This document shows positions 45,002-53,952 of a stretch of DNA of 64,000 nt, one piece after another. The stretch covers positions 61,447-125,446 of the forward strand of contig JALHNQ010000001.1 in the NCBI GenBank assembly GCA_022843405.1, in the 5' to 3' direction. A program made the translations under genes and the position numbers. Under the pieces are notes generated by a model that saw nothing but the letters and a program-made list of their open reading frames with translations, was not told the origin of the DNA and made no database searches. How positions within the stretch are numbered: the first letter of the stretch is position 1; each line of letters begins with the position of its first letter. This DNA is from Methylocystis sp. Its GTDB lineage: Bacteria; Pseudomonadota; Alphaproteobacteria; Rhizobiales; Beijerinckiaceae.

Positions 45002-47296
45002 ATGCTCGTCCGCGGGAAGGCAGAAGCCGGCGAAAGCTCGGACGTCCAAATCCATAGCGATCTCGTCGAAACGCTCTTTGGGACAGCCGGTTCGTTTTTC
45101 GCCGGGCTACTCGGCGGCCTGATCGCGCCAGGGCTGGCATGGCTCCTGCTCGCCGATCCAATCTATCTCGGCTTCGTCGCGCTGATCGTCGTCCTCGGCG
45201 CATTTCGGCTTTACGTTTTCCTCGCGCACGCGCGCACGCCCCTCTCGCTTCGCCGGCGGGAGTCCAGAAAATGGGAGCGTCTCTACGCGATCGGCGCAGT
45301 CGGCTTCATGACCGCGGTCGGCGTGTCCGTCGCCGTCCTGTTCTATAATCACTACAACGACTTTCTCGGCATCTACAGCGTCGTCATCATGATGAGCGGG
45401 TTGAGCGGACTTGCGGGCCGCAACGCTGGCCGTCCGTGGATCGTTCTCGCACAGTCGCTCGGTCTTGCGCTTCCTCTTGCGTTTGCCGCGCTGTTGCATG
45501 AAGAGCGGCGCTACCTCGGCCTGGCGCTGATCGTCACGCTGCTGATCATATCCATTCATTCGACGACGAAATTTCTGCACGGAAACCTGGAATCGGCGCT
45601 GCGCAACGGTTTGGACGCCTCTCGCCAGCGGCAAAAATTCAGTCTGGCGCTCAACTCCATGACCCATGGCCTATGCATGGGAGACGCCGATCACTCCGTC
45701 ACCGTCGTGAATCGGCGCGTTTTCGATTTCTTCGGCATCGTGGCGGCGGCGACGCCGATCAAACTTGAGGCGCTTGCGCATGCAATCGGCAAGAGCGCCG
45801 GTCTGTCGGCGCAGGATAGCGAAATCTTCATCGAGCGATGGAAGCGGCATATCGCAATGCCGCATGCGAATATTTTTACGCACAAGCTTGGCGAGCGCTT
45901 TTTCGAATTTCACTGCGAACGCGCCGAAGCGGGATCCTTCATCACCGTCATTGAGGACGTGACGCTTCAAAAGCGCGCTCTGCGCGAAATCGAGCGAATG
46001 GCCCATTTCGACGATCTGACCAATCTGCCAAATCGCTATCAGTTCCAGGAAACGCTTGAAGACGAAATGCTTCAGCTCGGGCAGCGTGGGTTTCAGGCCG
46101 CGCTGCTCAACATTGACCTCGATCGGTTCAAGGATGTCAATGACACATTGGGCCATTCGATCGGCGACCAGCTGCTGTCGACGGTCGGCGCTCGTCTTGC
46201 CGCCTGCGTCCCGCATCCGCACGTGGTCGCGCGACTCGGCGGCGACGAGTTTTGCGTGCTGCTGCGCGCCGGCGACAAGCTGCCCGACGTCGAGGAACTC
46301 GCCGCCAAAATACTGAGCGAGATGCATCGCACTTTCATTGTCGAAAACCATGTCATCAACATCGGCGCGAGCATCGGCATGGCGGCGGCGCCAAAGGACT
46401 CAGCGACGTCAGGAGGCCTGCTCAGATGCAGCGATCTCGCGCTCTACCGGTCGAAAGCCCAGGGGCGCGGCAAGGCGATCTGGTATTCGCAGGAGATGCA
46501 GGAGGCGCTCACTCGAAAGCGTGCGATCGACACGGAGCTGCGTCACGCGTTCCTGGCGAATGAACTGGTAGTCTATTATCAGCCAGTCGTCGATTCCCGC
46601 ACGGCGACAATCGTTTCGCTGGAGGCGCTGCTACGTTGGCGCCACCCGACCAGAGGCATGATCCGTCCGGGCGAATTCATTCCCGTCGCGGAAGAAACCG
46701 GCATGATTATCGAGCTCGGCGCCTGGGCGCTGCGGCAGGCGTGCAACGACGCCAAATCCTGGCCCTCGAACGTCCGCGTCGCGGTCAATATCGCGCCCAG
46801 GCAATTCCAGCAGAAGGACCTGGCCGAAATGGTCGCGCAGACGCTCCGCGAATCGGGATTGGAGCCCGATCGTTTGGAACTCGAAATCACCGAGACGACG
46901 CTCATGGAATCCGATGACGTCGAAAGCAAGTTGCGGGAGATCGAGGAACTGGGGGTGCGTCTGTCGCTGGACGACTTCGGCACCGGCTATAGCAGCCTCG
47001 GCTATCTCAATCGTTTCCCGGTAAAGAAGGTCAAGATCGACCGCTCATTCGCGCGGCAAGCGATCGAGTCGCCGAAAACGCAGGCGATCGTTTCGGCGAT
47101 CTCCGCGCTTGCGCAGGATCTGTCGATTGATCTCGTCGCCGAAGGCGTCGAGACCGATGCTCAACTGGCCTTCATGGCGAGCAAGCATATTTTTCTCATT
47201 CAGGGCTATCTCTACACGCGGCCCCGGCCAATCGAGGAGCTTAGACCGCTGCTCGCCCATTGGCGCGACGCGCCGCGCCTCGTCAGCGCGGCGTGA
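45002..47296 (+). CDS. Membrane PAS-GGDEF-EAL cyclic-di-GMP protein
   Basis: A 764-residue protein expected to make and/or hydrolyse cyclic-di-GMP. Residues about 25-190 hold some six hydrophobic segments, an uncharacterised membrane input domain. A PAS-like region (200-325) follows, then GGDEF (413-417, intact) and EAL (Glu541 in SLEALLRWRHP; DDFGTGYSS at 657-665), both with active-site residues. No RxxD inhibitory site is seen ahead of GGDEF. A strong GAGGAGG site lies inside the end of rpfF, 3-base gap, so translation is coupled to the DSF synthase. Sensing of the rpfF product is inferred, by analogy with RpfR of Burkholderia, although the input domain here differs. Confidence 0.93.
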   Translation: MLVRGKAEAGESSDVQIHSDLVETLFGTAGSFFAGLLGGLIAPGLAWLLLADPIYLGFVALIVVLGAFRLYVFLAHARTPLSLRRRESRKWERLYAIGAVGFMTAVGVSVAVLFYNHYNDFLGIYSVVIMMSGLSGLAGRNAGRPWIVLAQSLGLALPLAFAALLHEERRYLGLALIVTLLIISIHSTTKFLHGNLESALRNGLDASRQRQKFSLALNSMTHGLCMGDADHSVTVVNRRVFDFFGIVAAATPIKLEALAHAIGKSAGLSAQDSEIFIERWKRHIAMPHANIFTHKLGERFFEFHCERAEAGSFITVIEDVTLQKRALREIERMAHFDDLTNLPNRYQFQETLEDEMLQLGQRGFQAALLNIDLDRFKDVNDTLGHSIGDQLLSTVGARLAACVPHPHVVARLGGDEFCVLLRAGDKLPDVEELAAKILSEMHRTFIVENHVINIGASIGMAAAPKDSATSGGLLRCSDLALYRSKAQGRGKAIWYSQEMQEALTRKRAIDTELRHAFLANELVVYYQPVVDSRTATIVSLEALLRWRHPTRGMIRPGEFIPVAEETGMIIELGAWALRQACNDAKSWPSNVRVAVNIAPRQFQQKDLAEMVAQTLRESGLEPDRLELEITETTLMESDDVESKLREIEELGVRLSLDDFGTGYSSLGYLNRFPVKKVKIDRSFARQAIESPKTQAIVSAISALAQDLSIDLVAEGVETDAQLAFMASKHIFLIQGYLYTRPRPIEELRPLLAHWRDAPRLVSAA

Positions 47297-47314
47297 GCGT
47301 TCGGCACGCAAGTT

Positions 47315-48007
47315 TCAGTTGCGTTCAAGCGCCGCCAGAGACCGTCTGTCGACGACAGGCTGCACCATGCGCTGCGCGCGAAAAATCGCGTGCGACGCAT
47401 TGTAGCGCCGGCCGAATTGGGCGAGATAACGCTCGATTGCGTCGATCCCCGCCTGCGGCTCGACGACGTCTCGGACGATCAGCAGATCGCGAGCCTCTTC
47501 AGCGGTGAGCGCCGCATTGTTCTCGATGAGACGCTCAGCCTTGACGAAGCCCAATGTGCGGCCGACCGCCGCGTAAAGACCCAGAAGGTCCACGGCGTCT
47601 CCCGAAAAGGAGAATTGCGCGCTCTTTTCCGCAACGATCGCCGAGCAATGCATGGCGAAGTCGAAATCTGAGCCGCTCATTAGGCCACGAGCCCAGGCGA
47701 GCGTGATCACCGGCGTATCGACGATCAGTTCCGAATTTTCGGCGGCGATATCGCCAAATCCTTCCGCCGGTCTCGTCGCTTCGCGGACCCCATGGGCGAA
47801 ATCGTAAACGAGGTAGCGAATTTCACTGAGCTCCCCTCGGTCGATCGCCGCTAATAGATCAGTAATTGTCCTGATCGTCAGCGCGTCAAAACCCGGTCGA
47901 GTCTTGCGCAATACTAGAGCCTGGCGGTCTTTCAACCATAGGGTCGAAAGACAGCCGCCGTTGACAGAAAGTTCAGTCTGCGGACGCAGATAAGGAAAGT
48001 TCACCAT
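47315..48007 (-). CDS. Divergent crotonase-fold protein without catalytic glutamates
   Basis: A 230-residue protein. Residues 60-185 follow the enoyl-CoA hydratase pattern: IRYLVYDFAHG, TPVITLAWARGLMSGSDFDFAMHCSAIV, QFSFSGDAVDLLGLYAAVGR, and AALTAEEARDLLIVRDVV. At the positions of RpfF Glu145 and Glu165 it has Asp116 and no glutamate, so RpfF-like or hydratase chemistry is doubtful. It faces the GGDEF-EAL gene, 18 bases between stops. It could be a regulatory partner of the DSF synthase (compare RpfF-binding proteins) or an altered enzyme. Homology is by pattern only. Confidence 0.65.
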   Translation of the reverse strand: MVNFPYLRPQTELSVNGGCLSTLWLKDRQALVLRKTRPGFDALTIRTITDLLAAIDRGELSEIRYLVYDFAHGVREATRPAEGFGDIAAENSELIVDTPVITLAWARGLMSGSDFDFAMHCSAIVAEKSAQFSFSGDAVDLLGLYAAVGRTLGFVKAERLIENNAALTAEEARDLLIVRDVVEPQAGIDAIERYLAQFGRRYNASHAIFRAQRMVQPVVDRRSLAALERN

Positions 48008-48433
48008 GTTTCCCGCCGTCTTTTGTGGAAGGTTGGATTAGGTTAAATGAAAATTTAACTTCGCCAACCCTGGCGGCGATGATTGCATTGAATGCGCTTA
48101 CTTTTATAGGTTTTTGAATTTAAAGCCTCATCGCCAGCGCGGGCGGGCCGAAGAAATTTATCGTCAGCCGATAGGAATGTACAATATGCGGGTCGCGCAT
48201 GACTTTTTTAAATCGAGCCGGCGCATATTTTTTGCCTGCCGTGTCTCTTGGTCGCGGGACAAGCGCGCCGCTCCTGTCCTATATTGACTTAAGCGAAGCT
48301 GACGGCTGCGAGTCCGCGCTCGTTAGCTCGCTTTCGCGCACCGAGCGTGCGAGACATGGCCGCGCCGGGGCCGGATCCGTGCACCGATAAGACCGCCGAA
48401 TGAGAGCGGCCCGTCCAGAAGGGAGAAGACCAG
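48008..48433. other. Divergent intergenic region with an inverted repeat
   Basis: 426 bases between the crotonase-like gene and the gene at 48434. It is AT-rich near 48040-48125. GTTAAAT (48042-48048) and ATTTAAC (48053-48059) form a 7-bp inverted repeat 35 bases before the crotonase-like start, a candidate operator or promoter element. An AAGGGAGA ribosome site for the right-hand gene lies near 48418. No additional gene is seen. Confidence 0.45.
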
Positions 48434-49003
48434 ATGATGATGCGATTTTTCGCCGCGGCGCTATTGGCGGCGGCCGGTTGGGTCACGCAAGCGCATGCGC
48501 ATGGCGACGTTGGCGTCAACCAGGGTCAGTGCCTCATGAAGCTCGGCCCGGACACGATGACTTTTACCGGCTATCAGCCGCAAAAGTCTCGCGAGCAGTT
48601 TTGCGACGACATTCCCGACGCGGGTCCGACCATTATCACGCTGGACGCGCAGCAGGACGAGTTGCGCGACATGAACCTCGAAATGCGCGTCATTCGCGAC
48701 GTCGGCCAGAAGGACGACAATGAAAATCTCGAGGCCAATACCGAATATTATTCTCCGCCGAAGAAGTATAAGACAGGCACCCTCACCTTCGAGCATGTGT
48801 TTCCGCAGGAAGGAAAATTCATCGGGCTCGTTAAGGCGAAGAGCGATGATGGGACCAAGGAATATGTCGCCCGCTTTCCCTTCTCCGTCGGATTGACGCA
48901 GTCGAGGGAAATTACCATCGCCGTATTCTTCGGGGCCTTGGCGCTGGTCGGTTTCGGCCTTTGGTACAGGAACCAGTTCATGGCCAAAAAGCCGAAGGCG
49001 TAA
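48434..49003 (+). CDS. Periplasmic membrane-anchored protein of unknown function
   Basis: A 189-residue protein with a signal peptide ending at AHA, a periplasmic domain and a C-terminal transmembrane anchor (ITIAVFFGALALVGFGLWY) with a basic tail. The mature start HGDVGVNQGQC, followed by FTGYQPQ and EQFCDDIP, is a pattern I recall from uncharacterised proteins of several proteobacteria. The N-terminal His, two Cys and several Met would suit metal binding. A beta-sandwich (TLTFEHVFPQEGKFIGLVKA) is likely. Function unknown. Confidence 0.8.
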   Translation: MMMRFFAAALLAAAGWVTQAHAHGDVGVNQGQCLMKLGPDTMTFTGYQPQKSREQFCDDIPDAGPTIITLDAQQDELRDMNLEMRVIRDVGQKDDNENLEANTEYYSPPKKYKTGTLTFEHVFPQEGKFIGLVKAKSDDGTKEYVARFPFSVGLTQSREITIAVFFGALALVGFGLWYRNQFMAKKPKA

Positions 49004-49010
49004 ATCCGCT

Positions 49011-49694
49011 TCAGCCCAAAATCTCAATGCGACCGTCGCGTAACGTCACGCGGCGGTCCATTTGCTTCGCGAGCTCGAGATTGTGAGTCGCGATGAGCGC
49101 CGCGAGTCCGGTGTTGCGCGCAAGCGTCAGCAGCGTGCCGAAAACATGCTCGGCCGTTCGCGGATCGAGATTTCCGGTCGGCTCGTCGGCAAGTAGAAGA
49201 TGCGGCGCGTTGGCGACCGCGCGCGCGATGGCGACGCGCTGCTGTTCGCCGCCGGAAAGCTCCGAGGGCCGATGCGACGCGCGCGGTCCAAGCCGCAGAT
49301 AATCGAGCAGCTGTTGCGCCCGAAGGCGCGCTTCGCCCTTGTTCAAGCCATTGATCATCTGCGGAAGCGCGACATTCTCGAGCGCCGAGAATTCCGGCAG
49401 CAGGTGGTGGAATTGATAAATAAAGCCGACAGTGGCGCGCCGCAGCCGCGTGCGCTCGGAGTCGGACATGCGCGACGTTGGCGCATTCTTGATCAGGACT
49501 TCGCCGCCATCTTGGCGCTCCAAGAGCCCGGCGATATGGAGAAGCGTCGACTTGCCGGCGCCTGACGGCGCCAACAGCGCGACCGTCTCGCCGGGATAGA
49601 TCGACAGATTGATATTGACGAGAATGTCCAGTCGCGCCTCGCCCTCGCGATAGTGGCGCGCGACATTGCGCAATTCGAGAACGGCCTCGTTCAT
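49011..49694 (-). CDS. lolD: Lipoprotein-releasing system ATP-binding protein
   Basis: The ATPase of the LolCDE-type ABC transporter that extracts lipoproteins from the inner membrane for transfer to LolA. The 227-residue protein has Walker [10 protein letters not shown], signature [14 protein letters not shown] and Walker [13 protein letters not shown]. It lies 5 bases downstream of the permease gene. Confidence 0.95.
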   Translation of the reverse strand: MNEAVLELRNVARHYREGEARLDILVNINLSIYPGETVALLAPSGAGKSTLLHIAGLLERQDGGEVLIKNAPTSRMSDSERTRLRRATVGFIYQFHHLLPEFSALENVALPQMINGLNKGEARLRAQQLLDYLRLGPRASHRPSELSGGEQQRVAIARAVANAPHLLLADEPTGNLDPRTAEHVFGTLLTLARNTGLAALIATHNLELAKQMDRRVTLRDGRIEILG

Positions 49695-49699
49695 CGTGG

Positions 49700-50980
49700 T
49701 TACTCGTGCCGCAGCGCTTCGATCGGGTCGAGCGACGCTGCCTTCCAGGCTGGATAGATCGAGGCGAGAATGGCGAGAACGAGAGTCATGACGACGATCG
49801 CCGCGACTTCGCGCGGATCGACGATCGCCGGAAGGCGCGAGAGAAAATAGAATTCCGCGGGAAAGAGATTGGCGTCGAAAATCTTGTTGATAAAGACGCG
49901 AATGGCGTCGAGGTTTTTCGCCAGCGCCAATCCCAGTGCAAATCCGGCCAGCGTGCCGACAACGCCGATCGACGCGCCGATAATCAGGAAGATGCGCAGC
50001 ACCGCGCCGCGCGTCGCGCCCATGGTGCGCAATATGGCGATGTCCTGAGTCTTGTCCTTCACGAGCATCGTCAGGCCGGAGATGATGTTGAACGCCGCGA
50101 CCACGACGATCAGCGCGAGAATGATGAAGAGGATGTTTTTTTCGACCTGCAGGGTGTCAAAGAATGTTTTGTTGCGCTGGCGCCAGTCAGTGACGATCAG
50201 TGGGCGCTCGACCGCTTTTTCGACGTTGATGCGAAAGTCGTCCATCTTCTCGGGATCGGAGACGAAGGCCTCGATGACCGTCGCTTCATTGTCCTTGTTG
50301 AAGAAGAGCTGAGCCTCGGCGAGCGGCATATAGACGAAGACATTGTCGAATTCGGACATGCCGATCGAGAAAATCGCGACGACATTATAGGCCTTGATCC
50401 GCGGCGCGACGCCAAACGGCGTCTGCGCGCCCTTGGCGATCAGCAGGCTGACCGGGTCGCCGACGCCGACCCCCAGCGTTTCCGCCAACCGCTGGCCGAT
50501 GGCGAGGCCGCCGGCCTTGTCGAACCCCGCCAGCGCGCCGCTTTTCACATTGCTCGCCACGCCCGGCAGCCGCGCCAGGTCCTTTCCCCGAACGCCGCGC
50601 ACCAGAACGCCGGACTGACCGAACTGGGTCGATATGCCGGCCGCGCCCTCGACCATCGGAATCGCCAGCTGCACGCCCGGTATCTTCGCGGTCTTTGCCG
50701 ACACCTGCTCCCAATCGGTGAAGGGAGTCTCCACCGCCTGAAGAAAGGCGTGGCCGTTGACGCCCAGGATTTTGTCCATCAGCTCGCGATGAAATCCGTT
50801 CATCACCGACGTGACGACGATCAGGGTGGCGACCCCCAGCATGATGCCGAGAAAAGAAAATCCGGCGATCACCGAGACGAAGCCGTCGGCGCGACGGGCG
50901 CGCAGATAGCGCAGCGCCAGCATCCGCTCGAAGCCCGAGAAAGCGCCGGCGCCTTTCGCCGGCAGAGCCGCTTCGGTCAT
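49700..50980 (-). CDS. lolC: Lipoprotein-releasing system permease (LolC/LolE family)
   Basis: A 426-residue inner-membrane protein with four transmembrane helices: one near residue 40 ([24 protein letters not shown]) and three at the C-terminus, separated by a large periplasmic domain. The N-terminal [14 protein letters not shown] and the C-terminal [18 protein letters not shown] are typical. Alphaproteobacteria usually have one such permease acting as a homodimer. It overlaps proS by 4 bases. Confidence 0.95.
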   Translation of the reverse strand: MTEAALPAKGAGAFSGFERMLALRYLRARRADGFVSVIAGFSFLGIMLGVATLIVVTSVMNGFHRELMDKILGVNGHAFLQAVETPFTDWEQVSAKTAKIPGVQLAIPMVEGAAGISTQFGQSGVLVRGVRGKDLARLPGVASNVKSGALAGFDKAGGLAIGQRLAETLGVGVGDPVSLLIAKGAQTPFGVAPRIKAYNVVAIFSIGMSEFDNVFVYMPLAEAQLFFNKDNEATVIEAFVSDPEKMDDFRINVEKAVERPLIVTDWRQRNKTFFDTLQVEKNILFIILALIVVVAAFNIISGLTMLVKDKTQDIAILRTMGATRGAVLRIFLIIGASIGVVGTLAGFALGLALAKNLDAIRVFINKIFDANLFPAEFYFLSRLPAIVDPREVAAIVVMTLVLAILASIYPAWKAASLDPIEALRHE

Positions 50981-52317
50981 GCCTGCCCCGGCCTGATGGC
51001 GGCGACGATGCGGGTGACGGCGTCCTCGGGCGCGAGCAGTTCGCGCTCGCCCGTGCGGCGTTGTTTGACCTCGACTCTGCCCTCGGCGAGGCCTTTGGGA
51101 CCGACGAGAACCTGCCAGGGCAGGCCGATGAGATCGAGCGTGGCGAATTTCGCGCCGGGACGTTCGTCGCGGTCCTCATGCAGCACGTCCAGGCCGGCGT
51201 TCTCAAGCTGCTCGATGAGATCGGCGCAGACCTTGCCCGTTTCCGAGTCGCCGACTTTGAGGTCGGCGACGCCGACGTGAAACGGCGCGACCGATTCAGG
51301 CCAGATGACGCCATTGTCGTCATGGCTCGCCTCGATGATGGCGGCGACGAGCCGCGACGGGCCGATGCCGTAGGAACCCATTTGCACGACGACCTCCTTG
51401 CCGTCCGGCCCGTTGACCACGGCCTTCATTGGCTCGGAATATTTGGTTCCGAAGTAGAAAATATGGCCGACTTCGATGCCGCGCGCCGCGACCCGCGCCT
51501 CCTCCGGCACGGCGGCGAAGGCCGCTTTGTCGTGCATCTCGCTCGTCGCCGCGTAGCGGCTGGTCCATTTGTCGACGATCCCCTGCAGGCCCGCCGCATC
51601 GTCAAAATCGACCGAGGCGGGCGGCGGCGCGAAGGAGAGGAAATCCTTGTGGCAGAAGACCTCGCTCTCGCCGGTCGAGGCGAGAATGATGAACTCATGG
51701 CTGTTGCCGCCGATCGGGCCGGATTCGGCCGCCATCGGAATGGCGGTCAGCCCCATGCGCGCGAAGGTGCGCAGATAGGCGACGAACATCTTGTTATAGG
51801 AATGGCGGCCGGCCTCGGCCGTCAGATCGAAGGAATAGGCGTCCTTCATCAGGAACTCGCGCGAGCGCATCACGCCGAAACGCGGGCGGACCTCGTCCCG
51901 AAACTTCCACTGGATGTGAAAAAGATTGAGCGGCAGGTCCTTATAAGAGCGCACCGAGGCGCGGAAAATCTCGGTGATCATCTCCTCATTGGTGGGGCCG
52001 TAGAGCATTTCCCGATCATGGCGGTCGGCGATGCGCAGCATTTCCTTGCCATAGGCGTCATAGCGCCCCGACTCGCGCCACAGATCGGCGGGCTGGATGG
52101 TCGGCATCAGACATTCGATGGCGCCGGCGCGGATCTGCTCCTCGCGGATGATGGCGTTGATCTTATTGAGCACGCGCAGTCCGAGCGGCAGCCAGGCGTA
52201 GATGCCGGCCGACTCCTGTCGGATCATGCCCGCCCGCAGCATCAGCCGGTGCGAGACGATTTCGGCCTCTTTCGGCGTCTCGCGCAAAATGGGCAGGAAA
52301 TAGCGGGAAAGGCGCAT
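50977..52317 (-). CDS. proS: Prolyl-tRNA synthetase
   Basis: Charges tRNA-Pro. The 446-residue protein is the short bacterial form without the editing insertion, normal for alphaproteobacteria. Class II motifs are visible: motif 1 around [21 protein letters not shown], motif 2 [25 protein letters not shown], motif 3 [13 protein letters not shown]; the C-terminal anticodon-binding domain follows. ATG 52317 matches the usual start (MRLSRYFLP); the frame is open to 52377. It is first in the proS-lolC-lolD operon. Confidence 0.96.
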   Translation of the reverse strand: MRLSRYFLPILRETPKEAEIVSHRLMLRAGMIRQESAGIYAWLPLGLRVLNKINAIIREEQIRAGAIECLMPTIQPADLWRESGRYDAYGKEMLRIADRHDREMLYGPTNEEMITEIFRASVRSYKDLPLNLFHIQWKFRDEVRPRFGVMRSREFLMKDAYSFDLTAEAGRHSYNKMFVAYLRTFARMGLTAIPMAAESGPIGGNSHEFIILASTGESEVFCHKDFLSFAPPPASVDFDDAAGLQGIVDKWTSRYAATSEMHDKAAFAAVPEEARVAARGIEVGHIFYFGTKYSEPMKAVVNGPDGKEVVVQMGSYGIGPSRLVAAIIEASHDDNGVIWPESVAPFHVGVADLKVGDSETGKVCADLIEQLENAGLDVLHEDRDERPGAKFATLDLIGLPWQVLVGPKGLAEGRVEVKQRRTGERELLAPEDAVTRIVAAIRPGQA

Positions 52318-52491
52318 CTGGAATCCGGTTGGGCGAATCGGGGAGCGGCGAGCATAGCCTGTCCGCCGCCCGAGCAAACGGCGCGGGCGGGCCTATCAAC
52401 CCCCGCATGGCCGAAAACGCAAGCGGCAGGCCCCCTTCCTTTTTGGGGTCGCGCGCCCATTTCGGGAGCATGAACTCTTGAGGAGGCCGGC

Positions 52492-52743
52492 ATGGGCGAG
52501 ACTATGGGCAAGGCTAAAGGAGAGCCGGCGGTTAGACATCCCTGGGGAAGCGTGCGCGACAATCCCGAGTTCAGCCGCTTCGAACTCGACGCCGACGGCG
52601 ACACCGCGCTCGCCTATTACCGCATCGACAATGACGTGATGGTCTTCACCTCGACGCAGACGCCGCCGGCGCTACAGGGCCAGGGCGTCGCGTCGGAGCT
52701 GATCCGCAACGCGCTGGAATTCGCGCGGGCGCGCGGATTTTAA
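52492..52743 (+). CDS. Small GNAT-like acetyltransferase, C-terminally truncated
   Basis: An 83-residue protein of the short YjdJ-type GNAT family: FELDADGDTALAYYRIDNDVMVF, TPPALQGQGVASELIRNALEFARARG. The acetyl-CoA loop (QGQGVAS) is present. Family members normally continue about 12-15 residues past RGF with a strand ending in a 'RHPEY' motif; here a TAA follows RGF at once. It may be a decaying gene. Confidence 0.65.
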   Translation: MGETMGKAKGEPAVRHPWGSVRDNPEFSRFELDADGDTALAYYRIDNDVMVFTSTQTPPALQGQGVASELIRNALEFARARGF

Positions 52744-53072
52744 AGGTTAGGGGTGACTGTTCCTTCGTTGCGGATTATCTGCGGCGCCATCCCGAAGGCG
52801 CCGATTGACCGTAGGAGTTCGCGGCACGCTTTTCTCCCGCTCGCGGGAGAACGCAACCCGACGAAGCTGGGGCGAATGAGGGCAAGCCATGCGCGACCGG
52901 CTTCGCGCCAGGTTGCGTGAAGTCATCGAGCGGGGCAAACCCCGCCGCCAGCAGCATCATGAAATTGAAGACGCTGCGCAGGCCGGAACGACCGCAGAGA
53001 TATTTTTTTACGGAGTCGCTGCGGCGCGTCGCATCGCGGGCGGGGCTGAATAGGAACTCAAGCCCCTATAGA
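52744..53072. other. Intergenic region with a hairpin, no gene seen
   Basis: 329 bases between the truncated GNAT gene and the TfoX-like gene. A perfect hairpin TTCTCCCGC-TC-GCGGGAGAA lies at 52832-52851 and may be a terminator or dispersed palindrome. The short frames show no domain. Confidence 0.5.
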
Positions 53073-53441
53073 TTAGCCGAAACTCGGCATTTTTGGCTGT
53101 TTGGGACAAACTATTTTTGGCGGCAGCGTTTCAACAAAATCGACCGCGAATTGCGCGTAGCTGGAAAGCTGAGCATCGGTCCGAATCGCTTCAGGGAGTA
53201 TTGTAGCCCATCCCTTCATAGCCTTGCCCGTCAAGTCCATGGGCTTGACGCCTTCGCGACTCAGTAACTCCTTGGCTCGCGTTTCGCCGACACGAAGAAT
53301 GAGGTTCGCGTTGTGGACGCCGACGCACATGTTGCCGTTCAGAGTGAAGCAAACGCCGCCAAACATGCGGCGCGCTTCGACGCGCCGGTGGTGCGCGAGA
53401 ACAGCTCGTAGTCGTTCAACAAGAGCGGGGTCGGACGCCAT
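53073..53441 (-). CDS. TfoX N-terminal domain protein
   Basis: A 122-residue protein with the TfoX_N pattern: RRMFGGVCFTLNGNMCVGV and the C-terminal KGWATILPEA region. The name refers to the Haemophilus competence regulator, but single-domain members are widespread and of unknown role. It is 6 bases downstream of the GFA-family gene, likely cotranscribed. Confidence 0.85.
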   Translation of the reverse strand: MASDPALVERLRAVLAHHRRVEARRMFGGVCFTLNGNMCVGVHNANLILRVGETRAKELLSREGVKPMDLTGKAMKGWATILPEAIRTDAQLSSYAQFAVDFVETLPPKIVCPKQPKMPSFG

Positions 53442-53447
53442 TCGGGC

Positions 53448-53870
53448 CTAGCCCTTCATCATGGGCGGCATTGTTTCGAAGCGCGGCAAATTTGTATCGG
53501 AAATATCCCAAGAAGCGCCGCGGCTCGCATAAACGATCATTTGAGGTTTGAACACTTCGAGGTCGTCGAGGCTCGACGCCCTGAGGAAGATCAAATCGGG
53601 CATTGCGTCGTTTAGCGAATAGATCGGCGCGCCGCAGCGAGGGCAGAAAGCGCGCGAGACCACATGCCCGCTGTCAGCCGGTTTGTCGTAGACGGTTACG
53701 TCCCCTGAAATGGTCACAAAGGCGCGAGGAACGGCGAGATGCGAGCTATGACCCGTCCCGCTGCTCTTGCGGCAATCAGCGCACTGGCAATGACCGGACA
53801 TGAGCGGATCGGCGTTGCATTCATAATGGACAGCGCCGCAAAGACAGCGGCCCTGGAAGGGTTCTGGCAT
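53448..53870 (-). CDS. GFA family (glutathione-dependent formaldehyde-activating-like) protein
   Basis: A 140-residue zinc protein of the GFA/Mss4 fold. Cysteine motifs are GRCLCGAVHYEC, HCQCADCRKSSG and FCPRCGAP. The family is named after S-(hydroxymethyl)glutathione synthase, but most members have unproven substrates. It is divergent from the HxlR regulator across 82 bases containing a palindrome. Confidence 0.9.
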   Translation of the reverse strand: MPEPFQGRCLCGAVHYECNADPLMSGHCQCADCRKSSGTGHSSHLAVPRAFVTISGDVTVYDKPADSGHVVSRAFCPRCGAPIYSLNDAMPDLIFLRASSLDDLEVFKPQMIVYASRGASWDISDTNLPRFETMPPMMKG

Positions 53871-53919
53871 TGGATTTCCTCCTCAATTGTGCGTTCATGC
53901 CGTGCCAGATTAGAGTAGT

Positions 53920-53938
53920 GACTTGTGATTTGCAAGTC
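53920..53938. promoter_or_regulatory. Palindrome between GFA and HxlR genes
   Basis: GACTTG (53920-53925) and CAAGTC (53933-53938) separated by 7 bases, 14 bases before the hxlR-type start. HxlR proteins bind inverted repeats as dimers; autoregulation and control of the divergent GFA-TfoX pair is plausible. Confidence 0.55.
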
Positions 53939-53952
53939 GCTATCAGCCAACG

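Noticed and set aside
49706-52473. Long + strand frames opposite lolC and proS
   Set aside because: Shadows of conserved genes; low-complexity charged translations.
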